Below are positions 7,756 to 16,133 of a DNA stretch of 41,123 nt, piece after piece; the first letter of the stretch is position 1; the number at the start of each line of letters is the position of its first letter. Origin of the DNA: Ignisphaera sp. (GTDB lineage: Archaea > Thermoproteota > Thermoprotei_A > Sulfolobales > Ignisphaeraceae). The stretch is from contig JAWBKZ010000005.1 of the NCBI GenBank assembly GCA_038831005.1, forward strand, positions 216,146-257,268, in the 5' to 3' direction. A program made the translations under genes and the position numbers. The notes under the pieces were generated by a model. The model was not told the DNA's origin, made no database searches, and saw only the letters and a list, made by a program, of their open reading frames with translations.

Positions 7756-7774
7756 AATCTAGGTTTGGTGGAAC

Positions 7775-7945
7775 ATGCCTGAAGTAAAATGTCCTATATG
7801 TGGAGGGAGCGTAGAACTGCCAGATGATGTAGTATCAGGAGAAATAGTGGAACATGATTGTGGGGTTTCACTAGAGGTAGTTATTGAAGGTAAAGAACTG
7901 AAACTTAAACCATTTGAAGATGTAGGTGAGGATTGGGGAGAATAA
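7775..7945 (+). CDS. lysW: Amino-group carrier protein LysW
   Basis: Acidic carrier protein of 56 aa whose C-terminal glutamate gamma-carboxylate forms an isopeptide bond with the amino group of aminoadipate (or glutamate), holding intermediates for LysZ, Y, J and K. The N-terminal zinc-binding part has CPICGG (C6, C9) and E-H-D-C-G (H27, C29), a His/Cys form of the second ligand pair that I recall from other crenarchaeal LysW proteins. The diagnostic C-terminus EDWGE is complete. ATG 7775 follows GGTG by 4 nt. First gene of lysW-X-J-K; the gap to lysX is only 4 nt, suiting a carrier made together with its ligase. Confidence 0.95.
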   Translation: MPEVKCPICGGSVELPDDVVSGEIVEHDCGVSLEVVIEGKELKLKPFEDVGEDWGE

Positions 7946-7949
7946 GTAG

Positions 7950-8819
7950 GTGGGGTTTATTGCCCAAGTCGGTATAGCTTATGAAGTAATCAGATGGGAA
8001 GAGAAGTCATTAACTGAAGCAGCAAAAGAACTCGGCCTTGAACCGAAGCTTATCCACCTTCACTCTACATATCTTCTTGTTGGACTTAATGGAAAGAAGA
8101 GCCTAGATCCTGCTTTATCAGTTGTTCTACAGAGAGCTATAAGTCATGCCATAGCATTAAACTCTACATTAGCGCTCGAATCCATGGGTCTTAGAGTTGT
8201 AAATAACTCACTATCAACAGCCATAGCCATGAACAAGTTATGGACAATAAAGACGTTATCTAACATAGGAATATCTGTACCAAATACTGCTATATCTTTC
8301 GACTTCGATTCTTGTCTAAAGGCTACAAATGTATTGGGGTATCCAGTAGTCATTAAGCCTATAGATGGTAGCTGGGGAAGACTCATAGCTATGGCTAGAG
8401 ATGAAGAGGAATTGAGAGCTGTAATAGAGCATAGAAGCTATATACCGAACCCAATAATGAAGGTAAACATGCTCCAAGAATTTGTTAAGAAACCTAATAG
8501 AGATATAAGGGTATTCGTTATCGGTGAAGAAGTTCCAGCAGCAATATATAGAGTGAGCAACCATTGGATAACAAATACTGCGAGAGGAGGTATAGCTGTT
8601 CCAGCTAAAGTAGATTCAACACTAGAGGAATTAGCATTAAAGGTGGCCAGATCAATAAATGCTGAAATAGTTGGTGTTGATGTATTCGAGGACCCTGAGA
8701 GAGGTTACATAGTTAATGAAGTTAATGCTATTCCGGAATTCAAGAATACCGTAAAGGCTACGGGATGCCCTATACACATGAAGATAATGGAGTATATAAA
8801 GAGTTTGGTGAAAAAATAA
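7950..8819 (+). CDS. lysX: LysW-aminoadipate (or glutamate) ligase LysX
   Basis: ATP-grasp ligase of 289 aa that attaches the substrate to the C-terminus of LysW. It shows the N-terminal GIAYEVIRWEEKSL, the ATP-grasp elements YPVVIKPIDGSWGRLIAMA and EHRSYI, the RDIRVFVIGEEVPAAIYR strand, NHWITNTARGG, and the metal and substrate segment NEVNAIPEFKNT near residue 255. These mark it as a LysX/ArgX-type RimK relative. Start GTG 7950 has GGAG at suitable distance inside lysW; an AUU at 7959 has AGGTGGG ahead but is less likely. Only one such ligase is in the window, so whether it takes aminoadipate, glutamate or both cannot be settled here. Its stop overlaps the lysJ start by one base. Confidence 0.93.
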   Translation: MGFIAQVGIAYEVIRWEEKSLTEAAKELGLEPKLIHLHSTYLLVGLNGKKSLDPALSVVLQRAISHAIALNSTLALESMGLRVVNNSLSTAIAMNKLWTIKTLSNIGISVPNTAISFDFDSCLKATNVLGYPVVIKPIDGSWGRLIAMARDEEELRAVIEHRSYIPNPIMKVNMLQEFVKKPNRDIRVFVIGEEVPAAIYRVSNHWITNTARGGIAVPAKVDSTLEELALKVARSINAEIVGVDVFEDPERGYIVNEVNAIPEFKNTVKATGCPIHMKIMEYIKSLVKK

Positions 8820-10018
8820 TGTTGAAGTACTTAATGCTGTATGAGGATAGAGGTCTAGATATAGAGTATGCCGAAGCACAATACGTGTGGGATAAGGATA
8901 GAAGAAGATATCTAGACATGTATACAGGTCATGGAGTAGCCTTCCTAGGACATAGACATCCACGTGTAGTTGAAGCATTAATTGATCAGATTAACAACAT
9001 AACGACTCTACCAACATCATTCAGGATAAGAGTAAGAGATGAAATGCTTGAAGTTCTCTCGAAAATTATTCCAAAGAGATATGAATATGTTTATCTACTT
9101 AATAGTGGTAGTGAAGCTGTTGATTTTGCTCTAAAGATCTGTAGAAGGATTATGGGACGTAGAAAGATTATCTATTTTACAGGCTCGTTCCATGGAAGAA
9201 CATATGGAGCATTATCAGTTACATCTAATCCTAAATATAGAGAGGGATTCGAACCACTTTTACCAGAAACCGTTCAGATAAAATTCAATAGTATAGATGA
9301 TGTGGATAGATATGTTGATGATGCTACAGCCTGTGTTATTTTAGAACTTATACAAGGTGAAGGAGGTATCAACATAGCTGATGAAGAATTCGTAAGATTT
9401 GTAAGAAAGAAAACAGAAGAAGTGGGAGCATTAATGATTATAGACGAGATACAGACTGGTTTCGGTAGAACCGGATCTGTATGGCTCTTCGAGCAATACA
9501 GTATTGAACCTGACATGTTTCTAGCTGGAAAGGCAATTGGTGGAGGATTTCCTGTTAGCGCTATATTTCTACCTAGAGATATAGGTGAGAAAATGGAGAT
9601 TGGGAGTCATGGATCTACCTATGGCGGTAACCCGCTAGCATGTGCAGCTGTAAAAGCATCTACAGAGGTTCTTGTAGAAGAGAAGGTAGCTTTACAAGCA
9701 GGAGCAAAAGGGAGAATGCTCATAGATATGCTTAAGAATAAGTTGAAGGATTACAGAATAGTTAAGGAAGTTAGAGGTAGAGGACTTATGATAGGTGTTG
9801 ATCTTAGACTAAGACCTGGGGAAATCATTAAGTGTATGCAGCAGAACGGAGTGATAGCCCTTAAAGCCGGTAACACCATCGTGAGATTTTTAGCTCCGTA
9901 CATGATCACCAATAACGATATAGAGCAATCGGTGGAGGTTCTTGATAAATGCATCAACCAAGAACTTAGCAGTAGACATGCTTCTGGATTTACTCAAGAT
10001 CTACAGCCCCCCACGTAG
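8819..10018 (+). CDS. lysJ: [LysW]-aminoadipate semialdehyde/glutamate semialdehyde transaminase
   Basis: PLP-dependent class-III (ArgD-like) aminotransferase that converts the LysW-bound semialdehyde to LysW-lysine or LysW-ornithine. Motifs: YVWDKDRRRYLDMYTGHGVAFLGHRHP at the N-terminus, SGSEAVDFALK (phosphate binding), GSFHGRTYG, IIDEIQTGFGRTG, and Schiff-base lysine K238 in LAGKAIGGGFP. Start ATG 8819 overlaps the lysX TAA by one base and gives 399 aa; an in-frame ATG at 8765 lies inside lysX. The last 25 residues (after VLDKC) are encoded in DNA that also encodes the lysK N-terminus in another frame, and look like a non-conserved tail. Confidence 0.93.
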   Translation: MLKYLMLYEDRGLDIEYAEAQYVWDKDRRRYLDMYTGHGVAFLGHRHPRVVEALIDQINNITTLPTSFRIRVRDEMLEVLSKIIPKRYEYVYLLNSGSEAVDFALKICRRIMGRRKIIYFTGSFHGRTYGALSVTSNPKYREGFEPLLPETVQIKFNSIDDVDRYVDDATACVILELIQGEGGINIADEEFVRFVRKKTEEVGALMIIDEIQTGFGRTGSVWLFEQYSIEPDMFLAGKAIGGGFPVSAIFLPRDIGEKMEIGSHGSTYGGNPLACAAVKASTEVLVEEKVALQAGAKGRMLIDMLKNKLKDYRIVKEVRGRGLMIGVDLRLRPGEIIKCMQQNGVIALKAGNTIVRFLAPYMITNNDIEQSVEVLDKCINQELSSRHASGFTQDLQPPT

Positions 10019-11027
10019 AGAAAGACAGGCAATAGAAGTCCTGAAAAAGTATGCAGAGGAACTAGGATATGAATATATTGAGGTAGATGGTGCTGGAAAC
10101 CTTATAGCAGGTTACGGTGAAGGTAACACAATTCTGGCATCTGTAGGACACATAGATACTGTTCCCTGGGAAATACCTGTAAAATTTGATGGCTATACCG
10201 TATCTGGAAGAGGTGCTGTAGATGCTAAAGGACCACTTGTAGCTGCATTTATAGGATTTGCTTTAGCGAAAGATATGATAGATAGGAAAAGATTTAAGGT
10301 TTACGCTATAGCGGCTGTTGATGAGGAGGGAGATAGTTTAGGAGCTAAGCATCTCCTTAAATCAGGATTTAGAGCTGATGGACTAATAGTTTCTGAGCCT
10401 AGTAATGGTAATGGTGTTGTTGTTGGTTATCGCGGAAGCATGAGAATAAGAATTGTGTGCACAGGCTCTGGAGGACATTCCTCGTCGTATTCCGAAGACT
10501 CTGCATGTGAAAAACTCATATCTATATGGCAAAGACTTAGAAGTAACTATGGTGTCATTGATGTTAAGAGAAATACAGCATCATTATTGAAACTCTTCTG
10601 TGGTGAAGATGCGCCAATAAATCCGAGATATGGCGAGTCTATAATAAGTATAAGGATATCTATAGATGGAGATATATTGAATTTGAAGACAGATATAAAT
10701 AACATTATCAACGATTTTAGTAGCTGTAACTGGTATATACTTGACTATACGAAACCTGTTAAAACATCTATGAATAATCCTATTGCAAGAGCTTTGACAA
10801 GAGCTATTATAAAGAATGGATTGAGGCCGCGAATACTCTATAAATATGGTACTAGCGATATGAATATATTCTATCCAGAGGTTTCTCAAAACATAGTTGC
10901 TTATGGTCCTGGACGATCTGAGCTAGCCCATACAGCAGTAGAAGAAATATCTGTTGATGAGCTTTTGCAAGGAATAGAGGTGTATAGAGCTGCTGCTGGT
11001 GAATTCTTTAACATAATCAGACTTTAA
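9942..11027 (+). CDS. lysK: [LysW]-lysine/ornithine hydrolase
   Basis: M20-family metallohydrolase that releases lysine (or ornithine) from LysW. Metal ligands are visible in SVGHIDTVPWE, GRGAVDAKGP and DEEGDSLGAK; the C-terminal YGTSDMNIFYPE and GPGRSELAHTAVEEIS complete the family pattern. The start TTG 9942 follows GGTGGAGG and gives 361 aa with the 12-residue lead-in seen in homologues; ATG 9978 is the alternative. Either choice overlaps lysJ (77 or 41 nt). The stop lies within a 16-bp tandem duplication. Last gene of the lysW operon, convergent with livF. Confidence 0.92.
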   Translation: MINASTKNLAVDMLLDLLKIYSPPRRERQAIEVLKKYAEELGYEYIEVDGAGNLIAGYGEGNTILASVGHIDTVPWEIPVKFDGYTVSGRGAVDAKGPLVAAFIGFALAKDMIDRKRFKVYAIAAVDEEGDSLGAKHLLKSGFRADGLIVSEPSNGNGVVVGYRGSMRIRIVCTGSGGHSSSYSEDSACEKLISIWQRLRSNYGVIDVKRNTASLLKLFCGEDAPINPRYGESIISIRISIDGDILNLKTDINNIINDFSSCNWYILDYTKPVKTSMNNPIARALTRAIIKNGLRPRILYKYGTSDMNIFYPEVSQNIVAYGPGRSELAHTAVEEISVDELLQGIEVYRAAAGEFFNIIRL

Positions 11028-11037
11028 CATAATCAGA
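11006..11037 (+). repeat. 16-bp perfect tandem duplication across the lysK stop
   Basis: CTTTAACATAATCAGA occurs twice in direct succession (11006-11021, 11022-11037). The first copy encodes the end of LysK, and the second contains its TAA. Without the duplication the protein would end ...NIIRS instead of ...NIIRL, so it looks like a recent, almost neutral event. Confidence 0.9.
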
Positions 11038-11055
11038 TCTTGATCTCTTTAGAGT

Positions 11056-11763
11056 CTATAGACCTAGATAAAGTTTCGCAAATTCTTCATTTTCTAGAAG
11101 ATCCTTAGGAGAACCTTCATATCTAATCTTGCCAGAGACAAGGAGATAGGCTTTATCACTAATCTCTAGAGCTCTTTTAGCATACTGCTCCACCAGAACT
11201 ATCGTAAGCTTCAATTTATCCCTTAACTCAACAATTATGTCAAGAACCTTCTTAACAATTATTGGTGCTAGATCTGTTGTTACCTCATCTAGGAGCATTA
11301 TCTTAGGCTTCTTCATAAGCCCCATAGCTATTGCAAGCATCCTTCTTTCTCCACCACTAAGAGTACCTGCTTTCCTATTTAGAAATTCTTTAAGTCTTGG
11401 AAATGCATCTAAAACCCAACTAATTCTGTCTCTTAGCTCATTTCTATCCATCTGATAGCCAGCCAATAAAAGATTCTCATAAACCGTTAGTTCTGCAAAT
11501 ATGTTACCCATTTGAGGAACATAAGATATACCTAGATGAGCCCTCTTGTAAGGTTTGAGATAAGTTATGTCAATTCCATCAAATATGATCTTACCGTTAT
11601 AGACATCGGCCAATCCATAAATGCTATTGAGCAACGTTGATTTACCTGCACCATTGGGACCTACAATAGCCGTAATACCATTCGGTACAGCTGCAATATT
11701 GATTCCGAACAGAACCTTGAGTTTTCCATATCCTGCAAAAAGATCTACCGTACATAGACTCAA
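11056..11763 (-). CDS. livF: Branched-chain amino-acid ABC transporter ATP-binding protein LivF
   Basis: Second ATPase of a Liv-type importer. Of 235 aa, it has Walker A GPNGAGKST (about 34-42), the Q-loop region YVPQMGNIFAELTVYENL, the signature LSGGERRMLAIAMGL, Walker B IMLLDEV and the H-loop-type VLVEQYAKRALEISD (Q/Y in place of His, normal for LivF). TTG 11763 is the start, with GGTGA upstream that overlaps the livG end. It is the distal gene of a minus-strand group with livG and the binding protein. The permeases are on the other strand upstream. Confidence 0.92.
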   Translation of the reverse strand: MSLCTVDLFAGYGKLKVLFGINIAAVPNGITAIVGPNGAGKSTLLNSIYGLADVYNGKIIFDGIDITYLKPYKRAHLGISYVPQMGNIFAELTVYENLLLAGYQMDRNELRDRISWVLDAFPRLKEFLNRKAGTLSGGERRMLAIAMGLMKKPKIMLLDEVTTDLAPIIVKKVLDIIVELRDKLKLTIVLVEQYAKRALEISDKAYLLVSGKIRYEGSPKDLLENEEFAKLYLGL

Positions 11764-11766
11764 AAT

Positions 11767-12546
11767 CTATTCACCAACATATACCTCAACAACCTTAGGA
11801 TCTTTATAGACTATGTCTGGCAAACCTTCAGCTATAATTTTTCCTCTATCCATTACATATACGTAGTCAGCAAAAGGTAACGCTATATCTATTCTATGCT
11901 CTACTACCACAAACGTAATATCCATTTCACTCTTAATTTTCCTGAGTTTCTCGAAAATAGTTTTAGCGTATCCAGGATCAGTACCACCTATAGGTTCATC
12001 AAGAGCTACGAGTCTAGCATTTGCTGCTAATGCTCTAGCCACCTCTAGCATTTTAAGCTGACCTGCACCAAGTTTGTAAGCCTCCACATCCCAATAATCA
12101 TCAAGACCTACAAGCTTTAGTACCTTGAATGCTTTCTCTATATATTCTTCTTCAATTTTTCTCCACATAGATCTGAATATAGCGTATAGTGGATCTTCAC
12201 CTCTACTGGTGAAAACAGCTAATACATTCTCTAGAACTGTCAACGATAAAAATGGTTGCGGAATTTGGAAAGATCTAACAAAACCAGATTTATATACTTC
12301 ATGAGGGGGCCAGCCGGTTATATCAATTACACCATTGCCTGTAGGCGAAAATAAAACTTGACCTTTATCAGGTTTCAGTATTCCTACACAAGTATTTATG
12401 AGTGTTGATTTACCTGCACCATTAGGACCTATCAAGAGTGTCAACGAGTTTCTCTTGATGTTAAGGTTCACATTATCTAGTGCTATAAGACCTCCGAAAC
12501 GTTTTGTTAACTCAATAGTTACTAGAACTACACCATCATGCTTCAT
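11767..12546 (-). CDS. livG: Branched-chain amino-acid ABC transporter ATP-binding protein LivG
   Basis: First ATPase of the Liv-type importer. It shows Walker A GPNGAGKST, VRSFQIPQPFLSLTVLENV (Q-loop), signature LGAGQLKMLEVARAL, Walker B LVALDEPIGGTDP and VVEHRIDIALPFADYVYVMDRG (switch His). Start ATG 12546 has GAGGT 7 nt upstream and gives 259 aa; TTG 12561 is possible. The Liv-family D-loop insertion is short but present. Three nt separate it from livF. The 103-nt gap to the binding-protein stop holds its own TATA-like stretch and a 15-bp dyad, so the ATPases may be controlled separately. Confidence 0.92.
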   Translation of the reverse strand: MKHDGVVLVTIELTKRFGGLIALDNVNLNIKRNSLTLLIGPNGAGKSTLINTCVGILKPDKGQVLFSPTGNGVIDITGWPPHEVYKSGFVRSFQIPQPFLSLTVLENVLAVFTSRGEDPLYAIFRSMWRKIEEEYIEKAFKVLKLVGLDDYWDVEAYKLGAGQLKMLEVARALAANARLVALDEPIGGTDPGYAKTIFEKLRKIKSEMDITFVVVEHRIDIALPFADYVYVMDRGKIIAEGLPDIVYKDPKVVEVYVGE

Positions 12547-12590
12547 GTTTCTATACCTCAAATATCTTTAAGTTTGATGATCTCGCTTTT

Positions 12591-12605
12591 ACCTTATACT
12601 AAGGT
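12591..12605. promoter_or_regulatory. Dyad ACCTTA-TAC-TAAGGT upstream of livG
   Basis: Perfect 6-bp arms with a 3-bp centre, 15 bp in total, a common Lrp/AsnC operator size. On the minus strand it lies just downstream of a TTTTTAAAC TATA-like stretch (about 12602-12615) and about 45 nt upstream of the livG start. A repressor site for livG-livF is inferred. Confidence 0.4.
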
Positions 12606-12649
12606 TTAAAAAGTTAAAAATGTTTTAAATCTTTATGGTTATAAGAATA

Positions 12650-13918
12650 CTAATACCATTGAACGTCATCTCTCTCTCCATCATATAGGCCTACAATCTT
12701 CCATTCGTACCTATCATCAACCTTGGCCACAGTCCAAATATCATAATAAGCTAATGCTCTATCACCATTTTCGTCAAGTGCTATTTTTCCTGAAGCACCT
12801 TCGTAGTCAGCAAGTACTTCAGGCAACTTGTTTTTAACAGCTACAGCATCGTATTCACCAACGTTATCTAGTGCTAAAGCTATTGTCCAAGCTATATCAT
12901 ATGCAAAGTACGTATAACCCATAGGATCTCTACCAAGTTTTTCTCTAATCACATTTCTTACAACTTCAGACTTAGGTGAGGCACCTGGAGAGGCCATAGT
13001 GTTCAAGAACTTTACCTCTACAACGATATCAGCTATACCTGGATCAAGTAACTGCACTATGTTTGCTGTACCATCAGAGCCTTGCCATACTACCTCGCTT
13101 AGTATTGCATAACCTTTTGCAGAAGCAAAAACACTCGCAGCTTCTTCAAATGATATCAGTAGTACACCAACCCTATCTCTTCCATATTTTCCTGTAGCAT
13201 CGCTAACTAATGCAGCTAATTGTGAGACTTCTGCTGAAAATTCTTTAGCTGATGGATCGTACCTTATGCCAGGCTCTATAACACCACAACTTTCACCACT
13301 AGCTCTACATATCTCCTTAAACCTATCTATAGCAGCTCTTGCAAGACCATCACCCCATGTATCCCCCCTCCATATAGGTATAAGCCATCTAATTCCTCTA
13401 TTCCACATAATCCTGGCTATAGCTTTTCCTTGATACTGATCCGACGGTGCATAACGTAGAGCCATATCTGGGAGAGATAGTGCAGGTGATGTTGATGATG
13501 GCGATATAATGAGTATATTGTTAGTATTACAGTAGCTTAATGCTTCAGAAAGTTCTGCACTAGAGATGCCACCTATAAATATCTTTACGCCTGCTGCATG
13601 TAGCGCCATAAGCTTCTCTAGATGTGTTCTAGGATCTCCAGCGGTATCCTCTACAACAAACTTTATTCTCCATGTTCTACCTTTGGAAGCTAGATAATCA
13701 TTTATTTCTCTTTCAGCATACTCTATAGCTGTTTTGAGCTCTGCAGCGAATGACGAAAGCGGTCCAGAGAGTGGAAGAAGTGCACCTATCTTTACTTCCC
13801 CACTTAGTTTATATTGTGTAGGTGGTGATAACAACATTTGGTAGTACAGTATTCCTCCAGCTATTGCTACAATAACTATAGCTACAATTAACGCATAGAG
13901 AACAGTTTTGCTCACCAT
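12650..13918 (-). CDS. Amino-acid ABC transporter substrate-binding protein
   Basis: Extracellular binding protein of 422 aa for the Liv-type importer. An N-terminal hydrophobic segment (about 5-29, TVLYALIVAIVIVAIAGGILYY) acts as signal or membrane anchor. The type-1 periplasmic-binding fold starts with VKIGALLPLSGPLSSFAAELKTA and contains IFIGGISSAELSEAL, IISPSSTSPALS, YTYFAYDIAWTIALALDN and GASGKIALDENGDRA, as in LivJ/UrtA-like proteins. The ligand cannot be assigned: members bind branched-chain amino acids, but also urea or amides. First gene of the minus-strand group, divergent from livH, start ATG 13918. Confidence 0.9.
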   Translation of the reverse strand: MVSKTVLYALIVAIVIVAIAGGILYYQMLLSPPTQYKLSGEVKIGALLPLSGPLSSFAAELKTAIEYAEREINDYLASKGRTWRIKFVVEDTAGDPRTHLEKLMALHAAGVKIFIGGISSAELSEALSYCNTNNILIISPSSTSPALSLPDMALRYAPSDQYQGKAIARIMWNRGIRWLIPIWRGDTWGDGLARAAIDRFKEICRASGESCGVIEPGIRYDPSAKEFSAEVSQLAALVSDATGKYGRDRVGVLLISFEEAASVFASAKGYAILSEVVWQGSDGTANIVQLLDPGIADIVVEVKFLNTMASPGASPKSEVVRNVIREKLGRDPMGYTYFAYDIAWTIALALDNVGEYDAVAVKNKLPEVLADYEGASGKIALDENGDRALAYYDIWTVAKVDDRYEWKIVGLYDGERDDVQWY

Positions 13919-13962
13919 GTTGTCACCAGATTCGTGTTTATACTTATTGAAACTTATTTAAA

Positions 13963-14010
13963 GGGTATATAAGGTTTTGATATTTTAACGAAGTCTATCA
14001 AACTTTTTAA
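13963..14010. promoter_or_regulatory. Divergent promoters of the liv locus
   Basis: CCTTATATACCC (minus strand, 13963-13974) is about 45 nt upstream of the binding-protein ATG, which has GGTGAC at its leader. CTTTTTAA (plus strand, 14003-14010) is about 25-30 nt upstream of GTG 14034. Each is a plausible TATA box for its side. Confidence 0.45.
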
Positions 14011-14019
14011 CCGTACTAT

Positions 14020-14032
14020 AGCTTAATAAGCT
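14020..14032. promoter_or_regulatory. Dyad AGCTTA-A-TAAGCT at the livH start
   Basis: Perfect 6-bp arms about a single central base, located directly at the expected transcription start of livH and 1 nt before GTG 14034. The half-site (TAAGCT) resembles the TAAGGT arm upstream of livG. A regulator site is inferred. Confidence 0.4.
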
Positions 14033-14033
14033 G

Positions 14034-14999
14034 GTGTTATTGTTATTTGCTAAAACCAACTTGGTGTATACAATGTTAGATGTGACGCTGATAGCAAAGG
14101 CTATAGTGTATTCAATAAGTATAGCTCTAGGTGCTGCAGGTATAACCTTGATCTATACTGCCACAAAAACATTTAATTTTGCTCATGCATCAATGGTTGG
14201 ATGGGGTGTATATATAGTATTCACATTCCTATATTTCTACGGTGGAATACCCCATGTGTATCTACCTATAGCTTTTCTGTTCTCTGGAGCTCTAGGCATT
14301 ATAACATACCTATTGGTGAACAGACGTTTAATCATGGTTAAAGCTTCCGACATAAACCTCATGATGTCCACCTTAGGTGTAGACCTGATCTATTTTGCCT
14401 TCCTTAACATATTCGCCGATTACCTCATGTATACACATAAAATTGGTATCGCAAAGAACTTTGTTTTAGAGGCACGCGATATTGAACTAAATGTATATGG
14501 AGCTAATATAAAGTTAACCTGGATTATATCGCCAATAGTATTGGTAACCGTATTTGTATGGCTATATACGCTATTCACAAGAACTAGACTAGGAATCGCT
14601 ATGAGAGCAACTATAGAAAATCCTGAACTCGCTCAACTCCAGGGAATTAATCCAGATATAGTCTATCTCTTGTCATGGTTTATAGGCGGAGGTATGGCTG
14701 GATTAGCTGGCAGTATACTAGCAATGATTTTCACAGGCAGACCAAGTATAGGAATGGAGACTGTAGTAACATTTTTTGCAGGTTCAATTGTTGGAGGACT
14801 ATATACAGTATACGGAAGCTTTATTGGAGGATTTCTTGTAGGTCTAAGTGAATACCTTATACCGTCTCTATTGGCACCAGTTATAGGTAGCTGGATATAT
14901 TCTTTCAAGATGGTTATACCATTGATTATAATGGTTGTAACCCTGCTTCTTCAGCCATCAGGTCTAGGGATGCTAATAGAAAAGGTGATAAAACGATGA
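14034..14999 (+). CDS. livH: Branched-chain amino-acid ABC transporter permease LivH
   Basis: Integral membrane subunit with about eight hydrophobic helices. The family beginning GAAGITLIYTATKTFNFAHASMVGWGVY (compare TLIFG..NFAHG in LivH) and the coupling-helix segment RTRLGIAMRATIENPELAQLQGINPDIVYLLSW are clear. 321 aa from GTG 14034 if leaderless; ATG 14073 has GGTG 7 nt upstream and starts closer to the first helix. It overlaps livM by 4 nt (ATGA). Divergent from the binding protein; works with LivM, LivG and LivF. Confidence 0.9.
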   Translation: MLLLFAKTNLVYTMLDVTLIAKAIVYSISIALGAAGITLIYTATKTFNFAHASMVGWGVYIVFTFLYFYGGIPHVYLPIAFLFSGALGIITYLLVNRRLIMVKASDINLMMSTLGVDLIYFAFLNIFADYLMYTHKIGIAKNFVLEARDIELNVYGANIKLTWIISPIVLVTVFVWLYTLFTRTRLGIAMRATIENPELAQLQGINPDIVYLLSWFIGGGMAGLAGSILAMIFTGRPSIGMETVVTFFAGSIVGGLYTVYGSFIGGFLVGLSEYLIPSLLAPVIGSWIYSFKMVIPLIIMVVTLLLQPSGLGMLIEKVIKR

Positions 15000-16078
15000 T
15001 AGAGTTAAACCCAATCATAGAGCTCATAATCCTCAATTTCTCGATAGGGTTGATAGTGACTATAAGCTTGAATATAGAGGTAGGTTTCTTAAGAATTCCA
15101 CAATTTGGAAGACTTCTAGCCGTTATTGCTGGAGCTATAAATGTTGCAGCTATACCTGGTAGAATTCTTGCATTATATCTAGGGCTACCTGCAGGTATTG
15201 AATATTCTGATCATATGTACAATGCCAGGATAGTTCTCCAAATCGATAACTGGTTATCTCAAAATCCTCTACTGTCTGTATGCATTTTCTTATTCTCACT
15301 AATTTTAGCAGCAATTATTGGAGGCATTATCGGATATCTATGTGCCTATCCTGCTATTCGATTAAAAGGTGCTTACCTAGGTATAACATTGCTAACCTTT
15401 GGAGAAATACTAGCTAGTATTGCATGGAATTATCCGCATCTTGTAGGAGGTACAACAGGCATATTCGTCATAAATCCATTCAAGTTCATAGGAAAAGGTG
15501 TTTCTTCCTTAATAACGTTAACCATCTTAGCTATAGCTATACTCCTCTTTATATACTCAGAACTGCTCGCAAGATCACCATTTGGTAGAATGCTTAAAGC
15601 TATCAGAGATTCTGAAGTAGCAGCAGAAGTATATGGTAAAGATGCTGTTAAAGCTCGATCACAAACGTTAATTATAGGTGGAGCTATAGCTGCTGTAGCT
15701 GGTGCTTTATGGACTCTCTATACAGGTAGTATGAAAGCTGCAACATATACTCGACTAACATGGACTTTCTGGCCTTGGGCTTTCATGATGCTTGGAGGTG
15801 TTGGTAATAATCTTGGGATATTTGTGGGGGTGTTACTGTTTACATTTACGAGAATAGGCATAATTCTCTATAAACATCAGCTAGGAAACATATTACCTAT
15901 AGCTACAGAATGGCTTGAGTATATACTGGTTGGCCTAGCTATAATTGTCATAATACTATTTAGACCTCAAGGCCTTATACCAGAGAGACCTACATTAACG
16001 CTTCCACGCCAGGATATCGAGATAATAAAGAGAAAAGCTATCGAATCCTCAGATACTGAGACTAGTCAGGTTAGATGA
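14996..16078 (+). CDS. livM: Branched-chain amino-acid ABC transporter permease LivM
   Basis: Second membrane subunit, 360 aa with eight to ten hydrophobic segments. Diagnostic features are CAYPAIRLKGAYLGITLLTFGEIL in the middle and RSPFGRMLKAIRDSEVAAEVYGKDAVKARSQ, the coupling loop that contacts the ATPases, followed by LFRPQGLIPERP near the C-terminus. Start ATG 14996 overlaps the livH stop. The N-terminal part (1-75) has a longer loop than usual. Convergent with the ACT-domain gene 55 nt downstream. Confidence 0.9.
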   Translation: MIELNPIIELIILNFSIGLIVTISLNIEVGFLRIPQFGRLLAVIAGAINVAAIPGRILALYLGLPAGIEYSDHMYNARIVLQIDNWLSQNPLLSVCIFLFSLILAAIIGGIIGYLCAYPAIRLKGAYLGITLLTFGEILASIAWNYPHLVGGTTGIFVINPFKFIGKGVSSLITLTILAIAILLFIYSELLARSPFGRMLKAIRDSEVAAEVYGKDAVKARSQTLIIGGAIAAVAGALWTLYTGSMKAATYTRLTWTFWPWAFMMLGGVGNNLGIFVGVLLFTFTRIGIILYKHQLGNILPIATEWLEYILVGLAIIVIILFRPQGLIPERPTLTLPRQDIEIIKRKAIESSDTETSQVR

Positions 16079-16133
16079 GCTATTGTTACTGCATCTTAAA
16101 GATCTATTATTTAATGACTATCTATACTACGTG

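Noticed and set aside
7950-7961. AUU (7959) as lysX start instead of GTG 7950
   Set aside because: AGGTGGG spacing to AUU is good, but GTG 7950 has its own GGAG at suitable distance and is a canonical start, so no unusual codon is needed.
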